This document shows, in pieces, positions 18,638 through 27,573 of a stretch of DNA of 64,000 nucleotides (position 1 is its first letter; each line of letters opens with the position of its first letter). This stretch comes from PCPOR2b sp965220385. GTDB taxonomy: Bacteria; Poribacteria; WGA-4E; PCPOR2b. The notes beneath the pieces are model-generated. The model made no database searches, was not told where the DNA came from, and was given only the letters and a program-made list of their open reading frames with translations. The stretch is taken from NCBI GenBank assembly GCA_965220385.1, contig OZ244825.1:5890001-5954000 (forward strand). Reading direction: 5' to 3'. The position numbers were made by a program, and so were the translations under genes.

Positions 18638-18685
18638 AACGGGTCTAAAAGCTATCATTTTTTGTGTTTCAAAAAAGGCAATGAA

Positions 18686-19690
18686 ATGAAAACACGTACA
18701 CTTGGTAAGACAGGACTCAGTGTCAGTGAGCTCGGACTTGGATCTGCCTTCATGGCGGGTCAAGGGCAGGATGGCGCGGATCGTTGTGTGGATTATGCCG
18801 TTGACAACGGCGTGAACTATTTCGACACCGCTGCAAACTATGGTGATGGCAGGGATGAAACGATGTTGGGTGCCGCCTTGAAGAGGAAACGGGACAAGGT
18901 CATCCTCGCCACCAAAGTGGGATTCATAGATCGTGAGCGTTACCGCTTGGACGGACATCGCAGCGCCGACCAACTCATGGAGCAGTTTGAGGGTTCGCTC
19001 AAACGACTTCAGACCGATTACGTGGACATCATTCAGATCCATGAGGCGGACTATATGAAGTGGTGGGACAGTATCTCTGATGATGGAAATGCAGGAATTT
19101 GGAGTGCGCTCATTGAGGATGATAAAGAGTACGATTTCCTTGATGCGCCGGCAATCAAATTTCTCGCAGATGCGAAGCGGAGTGGCAAGGCGCGTTTTAT
19201 CGGATTGACAGCTAAAAATGCGCGCGTGTTAGCGCGGATACTGAAAACGGTCGAGGTGGATTCTGTCATGACAGCGCATCAGTTCAATCCAGTCTTTCGG
19301 AATGCTGTTGAATTCCTGTTCCCGACCGCCCAAGATTTAGGCGTAGGGGTTGTGATCGGCGCGCCGCTGATGAAAGGTTGGCTCGCCGTTCCCCAAAACG
19401 CTTGGCGGGAGAACCCTCCTGAGTGGATGGACGATACCTTCAAGGCATCCTATCTCAAGTTCCTCGATATCCATGCGGACACGGGGACGCCTATGGCAGA
19501 GCTCTGTATCCGGTGGATGCTTTCGGAGCAGCGGCAACAGTCCGTCGTCGTCGGTTTCAGCAATATCGAGGAGGTCGATTTCAATATCTCTGCCGTACGC
19601 CGCGGCGCACTCTCGGACGAACTCAACGCTGCGATAGCGGAAATCGGGATTGTACATCCCCTCATCTATCAGGCGCGGACGAAGATCTGA
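18686..19690 (+). CDS. Aldo/keto reductase
   Basis: 334 residues, AKR family, NADPH-dependent reduction or oxidation of carbonyl groups. N-terminus MKTRTLGKTGLSVSELGLG is canonical. Catalytic D-Y-K-H elements appear as NYFDTAANYG (Asp, Tyr), ILATKVGF (Lys) and IIQIHEAD (His). Near the end, SVVVGFSNIEEVDFNI resembles the usual NADPH-binding segment. Start: the ATG at 18686 gives the canonical N-terminus; AAAAAAGG lies upstream. The longer reading from 18662 adds eight unlikely residues. Followed by a PhyH gene after 30 bases. Confidence 0.9.
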   Translation: MKTRTLGKTGLSVSELGLGSAFMAGQGQDGADRCVDYAVDNGVNYFDTAANYGDGRDETMLGAALKRKRDKVILATKVGFIDRERYRLDGHRSADQLMEQFEGSLKRLQTDYVDIIQIHEADYMKWWDSISDDGNAGIWSALIEDDKEYDFLDAPAIKFLADAKRSGKARFIGLTAKNARVLARILKTVEVDSVMTAHQFNPVFRNAVEFLFPTAQDLGVGVVIGAPLMKGWLAVPQNAWRENPPEWMDDTFKASYLKFLDIHADTGTPMAELCIRWMLSEQRQQSVVVGFSNIEEVDFNISAVRRGALSDELNAAIAEIGIVHPLIYQARTKI

Positions 19691-19720
19691 AGACGCGAAA
19701 AGAACGAGGAGCATCAGAAA

Positions 19721-20473
19721 ATGTCAGTGGATATTCAGGAAAAATCGGAGGAGATTCTGGTCGAGGGTTTCTGTATCCTGCGCGATCAGCTTCCCAAATC
19801 GGCTCTTGAGGCTTGCAACGAAGCCTTTGCGCCGATCCTGCGCGATTATGTCGCCGAGCATGGGGGCAATCCGAACCGCGGACCGTGTAGGCACTATATC
19901 ACACTACCTTTCGAGCCGCCGTTGTATAGCCCCTACTTCTTCGACGACGATGCGGTTACCGCCATAGCGAGTCGGGTGCTGGGCGAGGATTTTGCAATTG
20001 ATCAGTACGCCAGCGACACACCGCTCAAGGGTTCGGTCTATCAGGAGATTCATGGCGATGTCGGTCCGCTTTTCCATGAAAACCCCGATTTCCAGCATCC
20101 CCCTGCAATCCTTGCCGTGAACTTCCCTTTTATCGATGTCACGCCGGCACACGGACCGTTTGAGGTCGCGCGCGGAACGCATCTCTTCCCAAAAGCGGAG
20201 GCGTTACGTCGGATCGAAGATGGTGACATCCCGCTTGAACCGTTGTTGATGAATGCCGGCGATGTCCTCATCCGGGACCCGCGCTGCCTGCACCGAGGGA
20301 CACCCAATCACACAGATACCCCGCGTCCTGTCGCAGTGTTTGCCTGTCTCCGTGGCTGGATGCAGCGAGAAAGCCGGGAACGGAACCCGGTTCCCGAATA
20401 TGTCTGGACAGGGCTGTCGGAACGGGAGAAACGAGTGATGCGCAAGCTGCCGAGGGAATCGTCGACTTCGTAA
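19721..20473 (+). CDS. Phytanoyl-CoA dioxygenase (PhyH) family protein (second copy)
   Basis: 250 residues. Iron ligands: H-x-D in QEIHGDVG, and distal His in CLHRGTPN followed by an Arg in DTPRPVAVF, the typical 2-oxoglutarate contact. Very different from the PhyH at 12127, so not a recent duplicate. GAGGAGC lies upstream of the ATG. The position right after an aldo/keto reductase suggests hydroxylation followed by carbonyl chemistry on one substrate. The substrate is not known. Confidence 0.87.
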   Translation: MSVDIQEKSEEILVEGFCILRDQLPKSALEACNEAFAPILRDYVAEHGGNPNRGPCRHYITLPFEPPLYSPYFFDDDAVTAIASRVLGEDFAIDQYASDTPLKGSVYQEIHGDVGPLFHENPDFQHPPAILAVNFPFIDVTPAHGPFEVARGTHLFPKAEALRRIEDGDIPLEPLLMNAGDVLIRDPRCLHRGTPNHTDTPRPVAVFACLRGWMQRESRERNPVPEYVWTGLSEREKRVMRKLPRESSTS

Positions 20474-20565
20474 TAAAATCTCACACTATTTAGGTTGTCG
20501 GGGGTTGTCCCGATAAAGATTCAGAGTTCATAATCCACTTATCTCAAATGGAAAGGAAACAGTAG

Positions 20566-21735
20566 ATGTCTCAAAAATATACTGCGGCGATTGTCGGTTG
20601 CGGCTCTATCGGTAATGCCCACATGGATGGCTACGGTTTGAACGACAATGTGGAAGTGGTGGCGGTTGCAGACCCCCTGTTAGTCGCCCGCGAGGAATAC
20701 ATGGAAAAATACGATATTCCGCAGGGCTACTCCACGGTTGAAGATATGCTGGAAAAAGCACAGCCAGATATCGTCAGCGTTTGCACATGGCATCCGCTGC
20801 ACCCGGCACCCACCATCGCGGCGGCGCAAGCCGGTGTCAAAGCCGTGATCTGCGAAAAACCGATGGCGACCAGCTTGGGCGCGGCAAACAGCATGGTCGA
20901 TGCGTGCGAGGTGAGCGGCACTAAGTTGATAATCAGCCACCAGCGACGATTTACGCCCGGTTGGGAGAAAGCACGTGAATTGATTGAACAGAAAGTGATC
21001 GGCGAACCGGTCTGGGTGAACTGCAAAATCGTGCAGGGCTTGCTCAATTGTGGCACACACGCGATCGACGGCTCACGCTTCGTTTTGGGCGATCCGCAAG
21101 CACAATGGGTGATGGGATCAGTGGAACGAAAAACGGATCGGTACGAAAGGGATACGCCGATCGAAGATAGCTGCATGGCGCTGGTGCAGATGGAAGGCAA
21201 TCTGCAACTCTTTATACAGTCAGATCTGTGCGCGGAGGGTGCAGCGGCGGGCGGCTTCCTGATCCGCGGCACCGAGGGCATGTTAGATGTCAGCGAAGCG
21301 GGGGTCAAGCTGTTTAACGCCGATTCCAACGGTTGGGAACAGGTTCCGTTACGGGTAGAAGCGGAGGAAATTCGACCAATCGGCGGGCACACCAACGCCG
21401 CACAGGTGTGCGAACTTATCGCTTGGATCGAAGGCGGTCCTGAACACCGCGGATCCGGCAGAAAAGCGCGTGCAACCGTGGAGATCATGATGGCACTCTA
21501 CGAATCCGCTCGACAGCACCACGTTGTCCACCTTCCTCTACTGGAGGAGGATTATCCGTTGGCGCTGATGGTAGATGAGGGCAGATTGCCGGTGGAAGAG
21601 CCGGGCAGATACGATATCCGCGGCTTCCTAAAACGCGATGCCATTGACGAGAAAGCCTATGCCGAACTGAAGAGTCAGGGCATGGGGCACCATCAAGTTA
21701 TGAAAATACTTAGCGAGAAAGAGCAAGAGGAATAG
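20566..21735 (+). CDS. Gfo/Idh/MocA family oxidoreductase (copy 2)
   Basis: 389 residues. NAD-binding AAIVGCGSIGNAHMDG at residue 7, catalytic-region motif CEKPMATSLGAANSM near residue 105, and a His-containing helix (ISHQRRFTPGW). The C-terminus has an extra 60 residues (LPLLEEDYPLALMVDEGRLP) not in the other two copies. AAAGGAAACAGTAG precedes the ATG. Only 11 bases separate it from the Ldh2-type gene, so they form an operon. Function: oxidation of a polyol or sugar acid, substrate unknown. Confidence 0.9.
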   Translation: MSQKYTAAIVGCGSIGNAHMDGYGLNDNVEVVAVADPLLVAREEYMEKYDIPQGYSTVEDMLEKAQPDIVSVCTWHPLHPAPTIAAAQAGVKAVICEKPMATSLGAANSMVDACEVSGTKLIISHQRRFTPGWEKARELIEQKVIGEPVWVNCKIVQGLLNCGTHAIDGSRFVLGDPQAQWVMGSVERKTDRYERDTPIEDSCMALVQMEGNLQLFIQSDLCAEGAAAGGFLIRGTEGMLDVSEAGVKLFNADSNGWEQVPLRVEAEEIRPIGGHTNAAQVCELIAWIEGGPEHRGSGRKARATVEIMMALYESARQHHVVHLPLLEEDYPLALMVDEGRLPVEEPGRYDIRGFLKRDAIDEKAYAELKSQGMGHHQVMKILSEKEQEE

Positions 21736-21746
21736 GAGGAGATGCA

Positions 21747-22754
21747 ATGAATAGACCGCCCCAAGAATCCAAACGTATTTCGGAAACGCAGCTGCGCGAC
21801 TTTGCCGGTGCCTGCTTCAAAGCTGCGGGTTTACGTGGGGATCACGCGGAGCAACTCGCCCAACTGTTGACCAACGGCGATCTGCGTGGCGTACACTCCC
21901 ACGGCCTCCGACAGGTTCCCGGCTACTGTGAGAGCCTGCGAGACGGATTGATTAATCCCAACCCCAACTGCCAGGTCCTTAAAGAGACCGTTACCTCCAT
22001 CCTTGTTGATGGCGACGGTGGGCTGGGTTACGCACCGATGATGATGGCAACCGAGAGCGCTATCGACAAAGCGAAGGCAAACGGTGTGGCTGTCGGCGCG
22101 ACCTGTCACATCGGACACTACGGTTCGGCGGGGCACTATGTCCGTCGGGCGATGGAGGAGGGATGCACCGCCTTTTCTGTCCAGGGCGGTTCCAGTGAAA
22201 TGGGATCGGCCGATCCAGATAACCGTCCCCAATCTGCGTATTGGGGCAATCCCCCGCTCTGTTTTGGCTTGCCCGGTGGGGACGAACCCCCGCTTATCCC
22301 CGATATGGCGACGTGCATCCTCGCCGACTACCAGCGCGGTGAGGAATTCGATGCCTTGCAGGAGGTAATTCCAGCTGCGTTCTTCAAGTCTATGGGCTAT
22401 ACCGGCGTCGCTCGGGGGCTCGGTGGACCCTTTGTTGGGGCGGACAGTGCACGGGCAAAAGCGGTAAGGGAGAAATGGCCCCGCGGACAGGCGGGTGGCA
22501 TGATTGTGGTGATGGATATCGGGTTGTTCACCGATCCGGGGGAATTCCGCAACGGAGTCGATAACTTGGTGCGAGGTGTCCGAGAAACGATGGCACCCTT
22601 ACGGGGTTACGACGAGGCGACACTTCCCGGAACTCCTGAGGCTCGTAGGGAACAGGAATACAGACGCGATGGTGCCCCTATCAGTTCCGCAGATATCGAG
22701 CGACTCAATCAAACCGCTGAGGACTTTGGCTTACCGCCGACAATGCGGTTGTAG
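21747..22754 (+). CDS. Malate/L-lactate dehydrogenase family (Ldh2-type) oxidoreductase
   Basis: 335 residues, the NAD(P)-dependent fold of MDH/LDH-like enzymes that also includes ureidoglycolate dehydrogenase (AllD) and sulfolactate dehydrogenase. Signatures: ADLLTNGDLRGVHSHG-like segment near residue 45 (read here as LLTNGDLRGVHSHGLRQVP) and the His of GHYGSAGHYVRRAMEEG near residue 125. The middle is shorter than typical members, with DMATCILADYQ where the usual PVPTDMAT segment lies. AGGAGGAG overlaps the end of the Gfo gene. A ureidoglycolate-lyase-like gene follows, so an AllD-type role is possible but unproven. Confidence 0.82.
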   Translation: MNRPPQESKRISETQLRDFAGACFKAAGLRGDHAEQLAQLLTNGDLRGVHSHGLRQVPGYCESLRDGLINPNPNCQVLKETVTSILVDGDGGLGYAPMMMATESAIDKAKANGVAVGATCHIGHYGSAGHYVRRAMEEGCTAFSVQGGSSEMGSADPDNRPQSAYWGNPPLCFGLPGGDEPPLIPDMATCILADYQRGEEFDALQEVIPAAFFKSMGYTGVARGLGGPFVGADSARAKAVREKWPRGQAGGMIVVMDIGLFTDPGEFRNGVDNLVRGVRETMAPLRGYDEATLPGTPEARREQEYRRDGAPISSADIERLNQTAEDFGLPPTMRL

Positions 22755-22812
22755 GGAGCAGTAGATATGTTGCTTTGAATTCCGATTCGAGTCTCCGCCG
22801 TGCTGTCCAACA
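22755..22812. other. Short leader region with repeated GAATTCCGATT motif
   Basis: GAATTCCGATTCGAGTCT at 22777-22794 nearly recurs at 27429-27445 (one base missing), also ahead of a plus-strand transcript. The role is unknown; it may be a regulator site or a repeat fragment. Confidence 0.35.
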
Positions 22813-22956
22813 ATGAAGGTCACGCGTCAACCACGAAGCGAAGCGAAGGTGAAAAGGCTGTCGTGGAAACAAATTCTTTTCGTTGTCGTCATAGCGGCTG
22901 TGGTTTCTTTCCTCACAGCCGTAGCCGTTACATTTTTGATGTGGTATTCGATGTGA
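22813..22956 (+). CDS. 47-residue small membrane ORF, possible leader peptide
   Basis: A basic N-terminus (KVTRQPRSEAKVKR) followed by one strong membrane helix, QILFVVVIAAVVSFLTAVAV, then FLMWYSM. The frame is too short for most gene finders and the ribosome site is weak. It may be a genuine one-pass membrane protein. Its last codons contain TTCGATG (22947-22953), the same heptamer as the 3' arm of the downstream terminator, so it could instead be a regulatory leader ORF for the ureidoglycolate-lyase-like gene. Confidence 0.5.
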   Translation: MKVTRQPRSEAKVKRLSWKQILFVVVIAAVVSFLTAVAVTFLMWYSM

Positions 22957-23024
22957 AGGTGGGCGGGTAAGGACTCGTACGGAAGTGGTAGAGGTTTTTC
23001 CGTATTAGATTGTCCATTGCCGTC

Positions 23025-23061
23025 CGTCATCGAAAATAGATTCGATGGCGAGTCTTTTTTT
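23025..23061 (+). terminator. Intrinsic terminator just before the ureidoglycolate-lyase-like gene
   Basis: CGTCATCGAA (23025-23034) pairs with TTCGATGGCG (23041-23050): 10 bp with one G-U, loop of six, then a seven-T run at 23055-23061. It lies 16 bases before the next start codon, overlapping its ribosome site GAGGAGG. The placement suggests attenuation of the next gene as well as termination of the short ORF. Confidence 0.75.
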
Positions 23062-23077
23062 GAGGAGGATTAGAACC

Positions 23078-23599
23078 ATGTGGAAAAGTTTCAAAGTCAA
23101 AGTTGAACCTTTGATTCCCGAAACATTCGCGCCATTCGGGGAGGTCATCGAAACGTTCGAGGAAGCCGAACCGGAGATAGCGAAGGGTGGGCTGAGATCG
23201 GCTGCATATCCCGTAACTGCGGATCTCTCTGAGGCATCAGCGAACGCCGAACTTGAAAAAACACCGCTCTCCGAAGGGCAACAGCGCGCCCACTTCGCCT
23301 TTCACACCGATGCGGGTCAGGCGTTCTATCCGAGCCTGCACCAGCCAACCGTGTTTCTGGTCGGTCCAATCAAGGACACCTTAGAGCCTGAAGATGTGCG
23401 CGCCTTCTATTCGGACGGGAGCACAGGCGTCTGTTTGGGACTCAAGGTGTGGCATACCATGCCTATCTGTGTGGAGGGGGACGACGTCTACCAGACGGTT
23501 CGTGGCGATCAGGACTATCATGCCCACTCGGTCGAAGTCGATTTCGATCTGGAACAGGGACTGGCTATCGAACCGGATTTAGAAAATTATATCCCGTAG
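23078..23599 (+). CDS. Ureidoglycolate lyase-like protein (AllA family)
   Basis: 173 residues. AllA converts ureidoglycolate to glyoxylate and urea in allantoin use. Family features: KVEPLIPETFAPFGEVIE at the N-terminus, the cupin core THSHFAFHTD-like segment (here RAHFAFHTDAGQAF) and the closing block VWHTMPICVEGDDVYQ, near the usual G-x-WHH region. The start at 23078 gives the expected N-terminus; GAGGAGG is upstream. It is followed by a Gfo gene after 13 bases. Because family members also act on other ureido or keto acids, the exact reaction is not certain. Confidence 0.72.
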   Translation: MWKSFKVKVEPLIPETFAPFGEVIETFEEAEPEIAKGGLRSAAYPVTADLSEASANAELEKTPLSEGQQRAHFAFHTDAGQAFYPSLHQPTVFLVGPIKDTLEPEDVRAFYSDGSTGVCLGLKVWHTMPICVEGDDVYQTVRGDQDYHAHSVEVDFDLEQGLAIEPDLENYIP

Positions 23600-23612
23600 G
23601 TAGGGCGAAGAT

Positions 23613-24851
23613 ATGGACAAAATCAGACTTGGATTGGTCGGCTGCGGCGGGATGGGAACGCGGCATCTGTACGGCTTGCGGGAATTGGTGCAGAGTCCTT
23701 TCTCTAACGTAGAGCTCTGCGCCGTATGTGATATCCGCCGCGAGAATGCCGAACTCGCCGCGCAGGAAGCGGAGAAACTGATAGGCAGCCGTCCAGAGAT
23801 TTTCACGAACTTGGAGGAGATGGCTCGTGCTGTGCCCGACCTTACCGCCGTAGATGTGGTAACGGATCCGTCGGTACACCATGATGTTGTGTATCAAGCA
23901 TTGGACTTGGGACTCCATGTGATGGTGGAAAAACCGATGGCGATCACGGTGAAGGCGTGCCGAGGGATGATCGAAGCCGCAGAGCGAAACAACCGGCATC
24001 TGTCGGTGGCGGAGAACTTCCGACGAGATCCCTCCGCTCGACTCGTCCATTATCTATTACAGAGCGGCGCAATCGGGACGCCTTATATGGGATTGTTCCA
24101 TTCGCTGGGTCCGGGAAACGGGATCTTCATCACGCCTTGGCGACATCTCAAAGAACGCGGCGGAGTACTCCTCGACATGGCGGTCCACTTTACTCACATG
24201 ATCCGGTATCAGCTTGGAGACATAGCGGAAGTCTACGGGGATGTGCGGTTGGTTGAACCAGTACGGAAAAAGCCGGACAGCATCGGCGACACTTACACCT
24301 TCTACCAGAGCCAGTTTCAGGCGATGGAACCGGAAGTGCCGGCGACGGCAGAGGATACGTCGTTGGCGCTGTTCAGGATGGAGAACGGGGCGACCGTGAA
24401 CTGGCTGGTCGGTCTTAGCGGGCACGGCGGCTGCGGCGGCGAGATGATTTTCGGTAACGAGGGAAGCATCAACGGCTTTGGGACGCGCGGTGGTAGCATT
24501 AGTATGCAGCGGAGGGGTCAGGAAGCAAGGAATCAAGAGGAAGTCTTAGCGTCTATAGATGGATTCTCCCTGGAGCCGTTAGCGGAATATCTCTTTCCGA
24601 CGGGCATCTCTGCTGGAGATTCGGCGGTGGACTGGAAACTGATCGCACTCGAATATTATGAACTGGCGGAAGCGATTCTCAACGGACGGAAGATTGAGGT
24701 CGATGGGGGCTGTGGATTGAAGGATGTGGCAGCCCTCTACGCGATCTTTGAATCAGCCAGAGCCGGACGGGCGTTACGGATGAGCGAGGTAGAAAACTGC
24801 GAGGTTTATGAATATCAGGCGGAAATCGACGGAGCCCTCTCCCTGCAATAG
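23613..24851 (+). CDS. Gfo/Idh/MocA family oxidoreductase (copy 3)
   Basis: 412 residues. NAD site LGLVGCGGMGTRHLYGL near residue 6, motif VEKPMAITVKACRGM near residue 109, and a segment VAENFRRDPSARLVHYLL as in dehydrogenases of this family. The insertion CEMIFGNEG (read here GGEMIFGNEGSINGFG) matches the C-terminal sheet. It is the last gene of the run before a repeat block. Ribosome site AGGGCGAAG. Copies 1-3 differ widely, so they are not tandem duplicates. Confidence 0.9.
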   Translation: MDKIRLGLVGCGGMGTRHLYGLRELVQSPFSNVELCAVCDIRRENAELAAQEAEKLIGSRPEIFTNLEEMARAVPDLTAVDVVTDPSVHHDVVYQALDLGLHVMVEKPMAITVKACRGMIEAAERNNRHLSVAENFRRDPSARLVHYLLQSGAIGTPYMGLFHSLGPGNGIFITPWRHLKERGGVLLDMAVHFTHMIRYQLGDIAEVYGDVRLVEPVRKKPDSIGDTYTFYQSQFQAMEPEVPATAEDTSLALFRMENGATVNWLVGLSGHGGCGGEMIFGNEGSINGFGTRGGSISMQRRGQEARNQEEVLASIDGFSLEPLAEYLFPTGISAGDSAVDWKLIALEYYELAEAILNGRKIEVDGGCGLKDVAALYAIFESARAGRALRMSEVENCEVYEYQAEIDGALSLQ

Positions 24852-24870
24852 TGGTTGTATACCACTTAAC

Positions 24871-24977
24871 GGACATGCAATGTACAGCCAACCCCCTAAA
24901 TCCCCAACCCCTCTGATAAGAGGGGAAAGACAAGAGAGAAGATCCCCTCTTATCTTCTCCCCTTGTCAGGGGAGTTG
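24871..24977. repeat. Dispersed repeat with ATGCAATGTACAG and CCCTAAATCCC block
   Basis: Contains GCAATGTACAGCCAACCCCC, CCCTAAATCCC, a CTCTGATAAGAGG hairpin and CCCCTTGTCAGGGG. The reverse complement of the same assembly lies at about 58150-58220, so it is one element in two orientations. It separates the Gfo gene from the ABC permease. Confidence 0.75.
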
Positions 24978-24998
24978 CAGGGGACTTTTTGATGTGCC

Positions 24999-25934
24999 AT
25001 GATTGAATATATTCTTGAAGCAACGCTTCGCTACGCAACGCCACTCCTGCTTGTCGCCCTCGGAGAACTTATCGCTGAGCGTGCCGGGGTCATCAATATC
25101 GGGTTGGAAGGGATGATGATTTTGGGAGCGTTCACCGGCTGGCTCGGTTCGTTCTACATCCAAGGTATGAACCCTGGGCTTGCGCCGTGGATCGGCATCC
25201 TGTTCGGTGGCTTGAGCGGTGTGATCTTAGCGGGCATCTTTGGGACCCTAGTCCTCTGGCTGAAGACCGATCAGGTGGTGACAGGCACCGGTATCAACCT
25301 ATTGGCGTTCGGACTCGTTGAGGTATTGTACCGCCGCATCTTTGGTGCGACCGGGGACGCGCTGAAGGTGGCGATTGTTCAGCCCCTTCATATTCCACTG
25401 TTGTCCTCTGTCCCGTTTATCGGTCCCATCCTATTTCAGCAAAATCTGCTCGTCTACATCACATTTCTCGCTGTCCCTGCCGTCTATTTCTATCTGTTCC
25501 ACACACATCACGGTCTCGTTATCCAAGCCTGCGGTGAACACCCCAAGGCGGCGGATACGGTCGGCGTAAGTGTACTTTGTCTTCAGGCGAAATGCGTCCT
25601 CTTTGGCGGGTTCATGGCGGGACTTGCTGGTGGGTATCTCTCGTTGGTGGACGTACCGTTCTTCAGCACGGAGATGACCGCCGGGCGCGGCTTTATCGCG
25701 CTCTCGATTGTCATCTTCGGAAAATGGCATCCGGTCAAGGCGTGTGGTGCGGCACTACTGTTTGGGCTCGCCAATGCCCTGCCCGACCGTCTACAGGCGA
25801 TCGCAGATCTCGGATTTATCCCTTATCAATTTTTCCTGATGCTGCCGTATGTTTTGACACTGCTTGTGCTGGCTGGATTTGTCGGGCACGCCAGACCACC
25901 CGCCGCGCTTGCCCTGCCGTATCGCAGGGAGTAA
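24999..25934 (+). CDS. ABC transporter permease of the nucleoside/simple-sugar type
   Basis: 311 residues, highly hydrophobic with about eight to ten membrane helices. The N-terminal block ATPLLLVALGELIAERAGVI followed by NIGLEGMMILGAF is characteristic of YufQ/NupQ-type BPL permeases. AGFMAGLAGGYLSL (read GGFMAGLAGGYLSLV) is the coupling-helix region. No ATPase, substrate-binding protein or second permease is adjacent, which is unusual because these systems need all of them. A dispersed repeat lies directly upstream. The ribosome site is weak. It may be the remnant of a larger operon, or its partners may be elsewhere. Confidence 0.85.
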   Translation: MIEYILEATLRYATPLLLVALGELIAERAGVINIGLEGMMILGAFTGWLGSFYIQGMNPGLAPWIGILFGGLSGVILAGIFGTLVLWLKTDQVVTGTGINLLAFGLVEVLYRRIFGATGDALKVAIVQPLHIPLLSSVPFIGPILFQQNLLVYITFLAVPAVYFYLFHTHHGLVIQACGEHPKAADTVGVSVLCLQAKCVLFGGFMAGLAGGYLSLVDVPFFSTEMTAGRGFIALSIVIFGKWHPVKACGAALLFGLANALPDRLQAIADLGFIPYQFFLMLPYVLTLLVLAGFVGHARPPAALALPYRRE

Positions 25935-25961
25935 CGCGTGGCTTTGCTGGGAACGGTCATG

Positions 25962-27377
25962 TTACCACGTCTCCGGTTTGACCGCGCACGGCGCGATAAT
26001 CGAATCGACCATTCCGTGCAGCACTTTCTTGTCTTCGGGGCAAACGGTCGCTTGAATCCCAGCGAGGCGGACCTTGTCGCCGGTTGTGAAGTAGTAGGGA
26101 CGAAGCAGTGCCCGCCCCGGCATCCTTTGAACTTCACCCTGTTCGAAATCGTAGTAGGTCATGGTGAGCCGTTCTGCTCGGTGGAACTTCTGCAGGACGT
26201 AGGGGGTTTGACCAAAATTGGTCAGGGCGTTCTCCACTGCGTCTTCCCAATCCTCGGTGGGAAGGTCATGTCCGATTGCGACCCCACGACTGCCCCACGC
26301 CAATTCGGAGAAGCCTGAGGGCTTGAGGACAAGCTCGCGTTGACGTTGTGAGACGGGGACGATCTGCCGCCAGTTTGTGACAGGCAGTCCATCGATCTCA
26401 AGATCCGGAATGACGGCGTGCGGTGGTAATTCACGCGAATCGAGTAGCCATGTCTGTGGGATGACGTCTGGTAGGAATTGGTAGGTTTTCTTCCCAAGTT
26501 CTCTTTGCCAGAAGGGTTGGAGCGATGGGTGATGAAACAGGGCGAACATCAGTTTTTCCTCAAGGTATGTCTTGGGTGGCGGGGTCATCACCACTGTTCG
26601 CCTTTTAGCACCGTAGAGCATCAGATCCACTTTGGGGATGTTTTTCAGATCAAATAGCTCAAAGAAACGGTAGAGGACATCGATCTGGATTTTTCCTTCT
26701 TCCGATTCAAGGAACAGCGCATCTTCGGTGAAGACTACGTCGCGGGGTTTAATGGTGTAGGCGCTCAAGCCTACCTCCCGCAGCGCGGATTCTAACCATT
26801 TCATCTCGTCCCAATAATCCGCAGATTCATCGGAAACAACGATTGCCACCGTTGGGTGTTCAACCTTTGCGATCGACCTGACCATCTCCGCAAAAGCGAG
26901 TTGCATCCCGTTGCTGCCGCCAATGAGATCGTAGTCCAGTTTGGCGTATTGGGCGGATAGACTACCTGTGAACCCCATACCGCCGGGAACGGAATCCAAT
27001 TCGGTGATGGCAAACCCTTCGGGGGTCGGTAGGATGTCGGGACGAATAACCTGCGGCAGCTGACTCTTGAACCGATTCATCCGTCCGAGTTCCACCACAG
27101 ACTCAGGTTTCCCCTGATCGAGGTATGCTGCAACCCAATCCGGCTGAATACCACGGACACTCTGCGAATAGAGTAGATTGCAGGCTTTGTAGAACTGCAA
27201 CAAATGCGGTCCAAGCTCCTCAAGCCAATCCAAGTGTTCTTGAAGAATCCAAAACGGCTCCGGCGAAAGCCGCCAGGTTACGTTGCTATCGGGGTGAACT
27301 GTCTTCTTTTCACCGGCGAAGAGTCCCCCTTTGGGGATCTGACTGTTAATAAATAGGCACTTCTCTTCAGCGTTCAA
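25962..27377 (-). CDS. ATP-grasp-like protein of unknown substrate
   Basis: 471 residues. The C-terminal half has a nucleotide-binding look: LVLKPSGFSELAWGSRGVAI near residue 350, YVLQKFH near 400, and a final metal-binding segment, as in ATP-grasp ligases. The N-terminal half contains RPDILPTPEGFAITELDSVP. The arrangement resembles the glutathionylspermidine synthase-like or circularly permuted ATP-grasp group, but I do not recognise a named subfamily. Start: TTG at 27377 with AAAGGAG eight bases upstream. It converges on the ABC permease with only 27 bases between stops. Confidence 0.6.
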   Translation of the reverse strand: MNAEEKCLFINSQIPKGGLFAGEKKTVHPDSNVTWRLSPEPFWILQEHLDWLEELGPHLLQFYKACNLLYSQSVRGIQPDWVAAYLDQGKPESVVELGRMNRFKSQLPQVIRPDILPTPEGFAITELDSVPGGMGFTGSLSAQYAKLDYDLIGGSNGMQLAFAEMVRSIAKVEHPTVAIVVSDESADYWDEMKWLESALREVGLSAYTIKPRDVVFTEDALFLESEEGKIQIDVLYRFFELFDLKNIPKVDLMLYGAKRRTVVMTPPPKTYLEEKLMFALFHHPSLQPFWQRELGKKTYQFLPDVIPQTWLLDSRELPPHAVIPDLEIDGLPVTNWRQIVPVSQRQRELVLKPSGFSELAWGSRGVAIGHDLPTEDWEDAVENALTNFGQTPYVLQKFHRAERLTMTYYDFEQGEVQRMPGRALLRPYYFTTGDKVRLAGIQATVCPEDKKVLHGMVDSIIAPCAVKPETW

Positions 27378-27573
27378 ACGACTGCTCCTTTGTCAGGATT
27401 GGCGAATGCTCCAGGCACTTTAATCCTCGAATTCCGATTGAGTCTGTTTCATCGACGTTCCAAAATATAACTATAACACCCCAAAAAAGGGTTGTCAACG
27501 AAAATTGCCCTTGACATCTTGTGCACAGGTTTGTTAAGATATGAATGTTTATTTTTAGACGAGGCTTTGAACG
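27378..27573. promoter_or_regulatory. Divergent promoter region; sigma70-type promoter for the DUF4160/DUF2442 pair
   Basis: TTGACA at 27511-27516 and TAAGAT at 27535-27540 with an 18-base spacer, directed to the plus strand, 33 bases before the DUF4160 ATG. -35 is perfect and -10 matches four of six. The gap also holds the repeated motif GAATTCCGATTGAGTCT (27429-27445). Confidence 0.6.
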
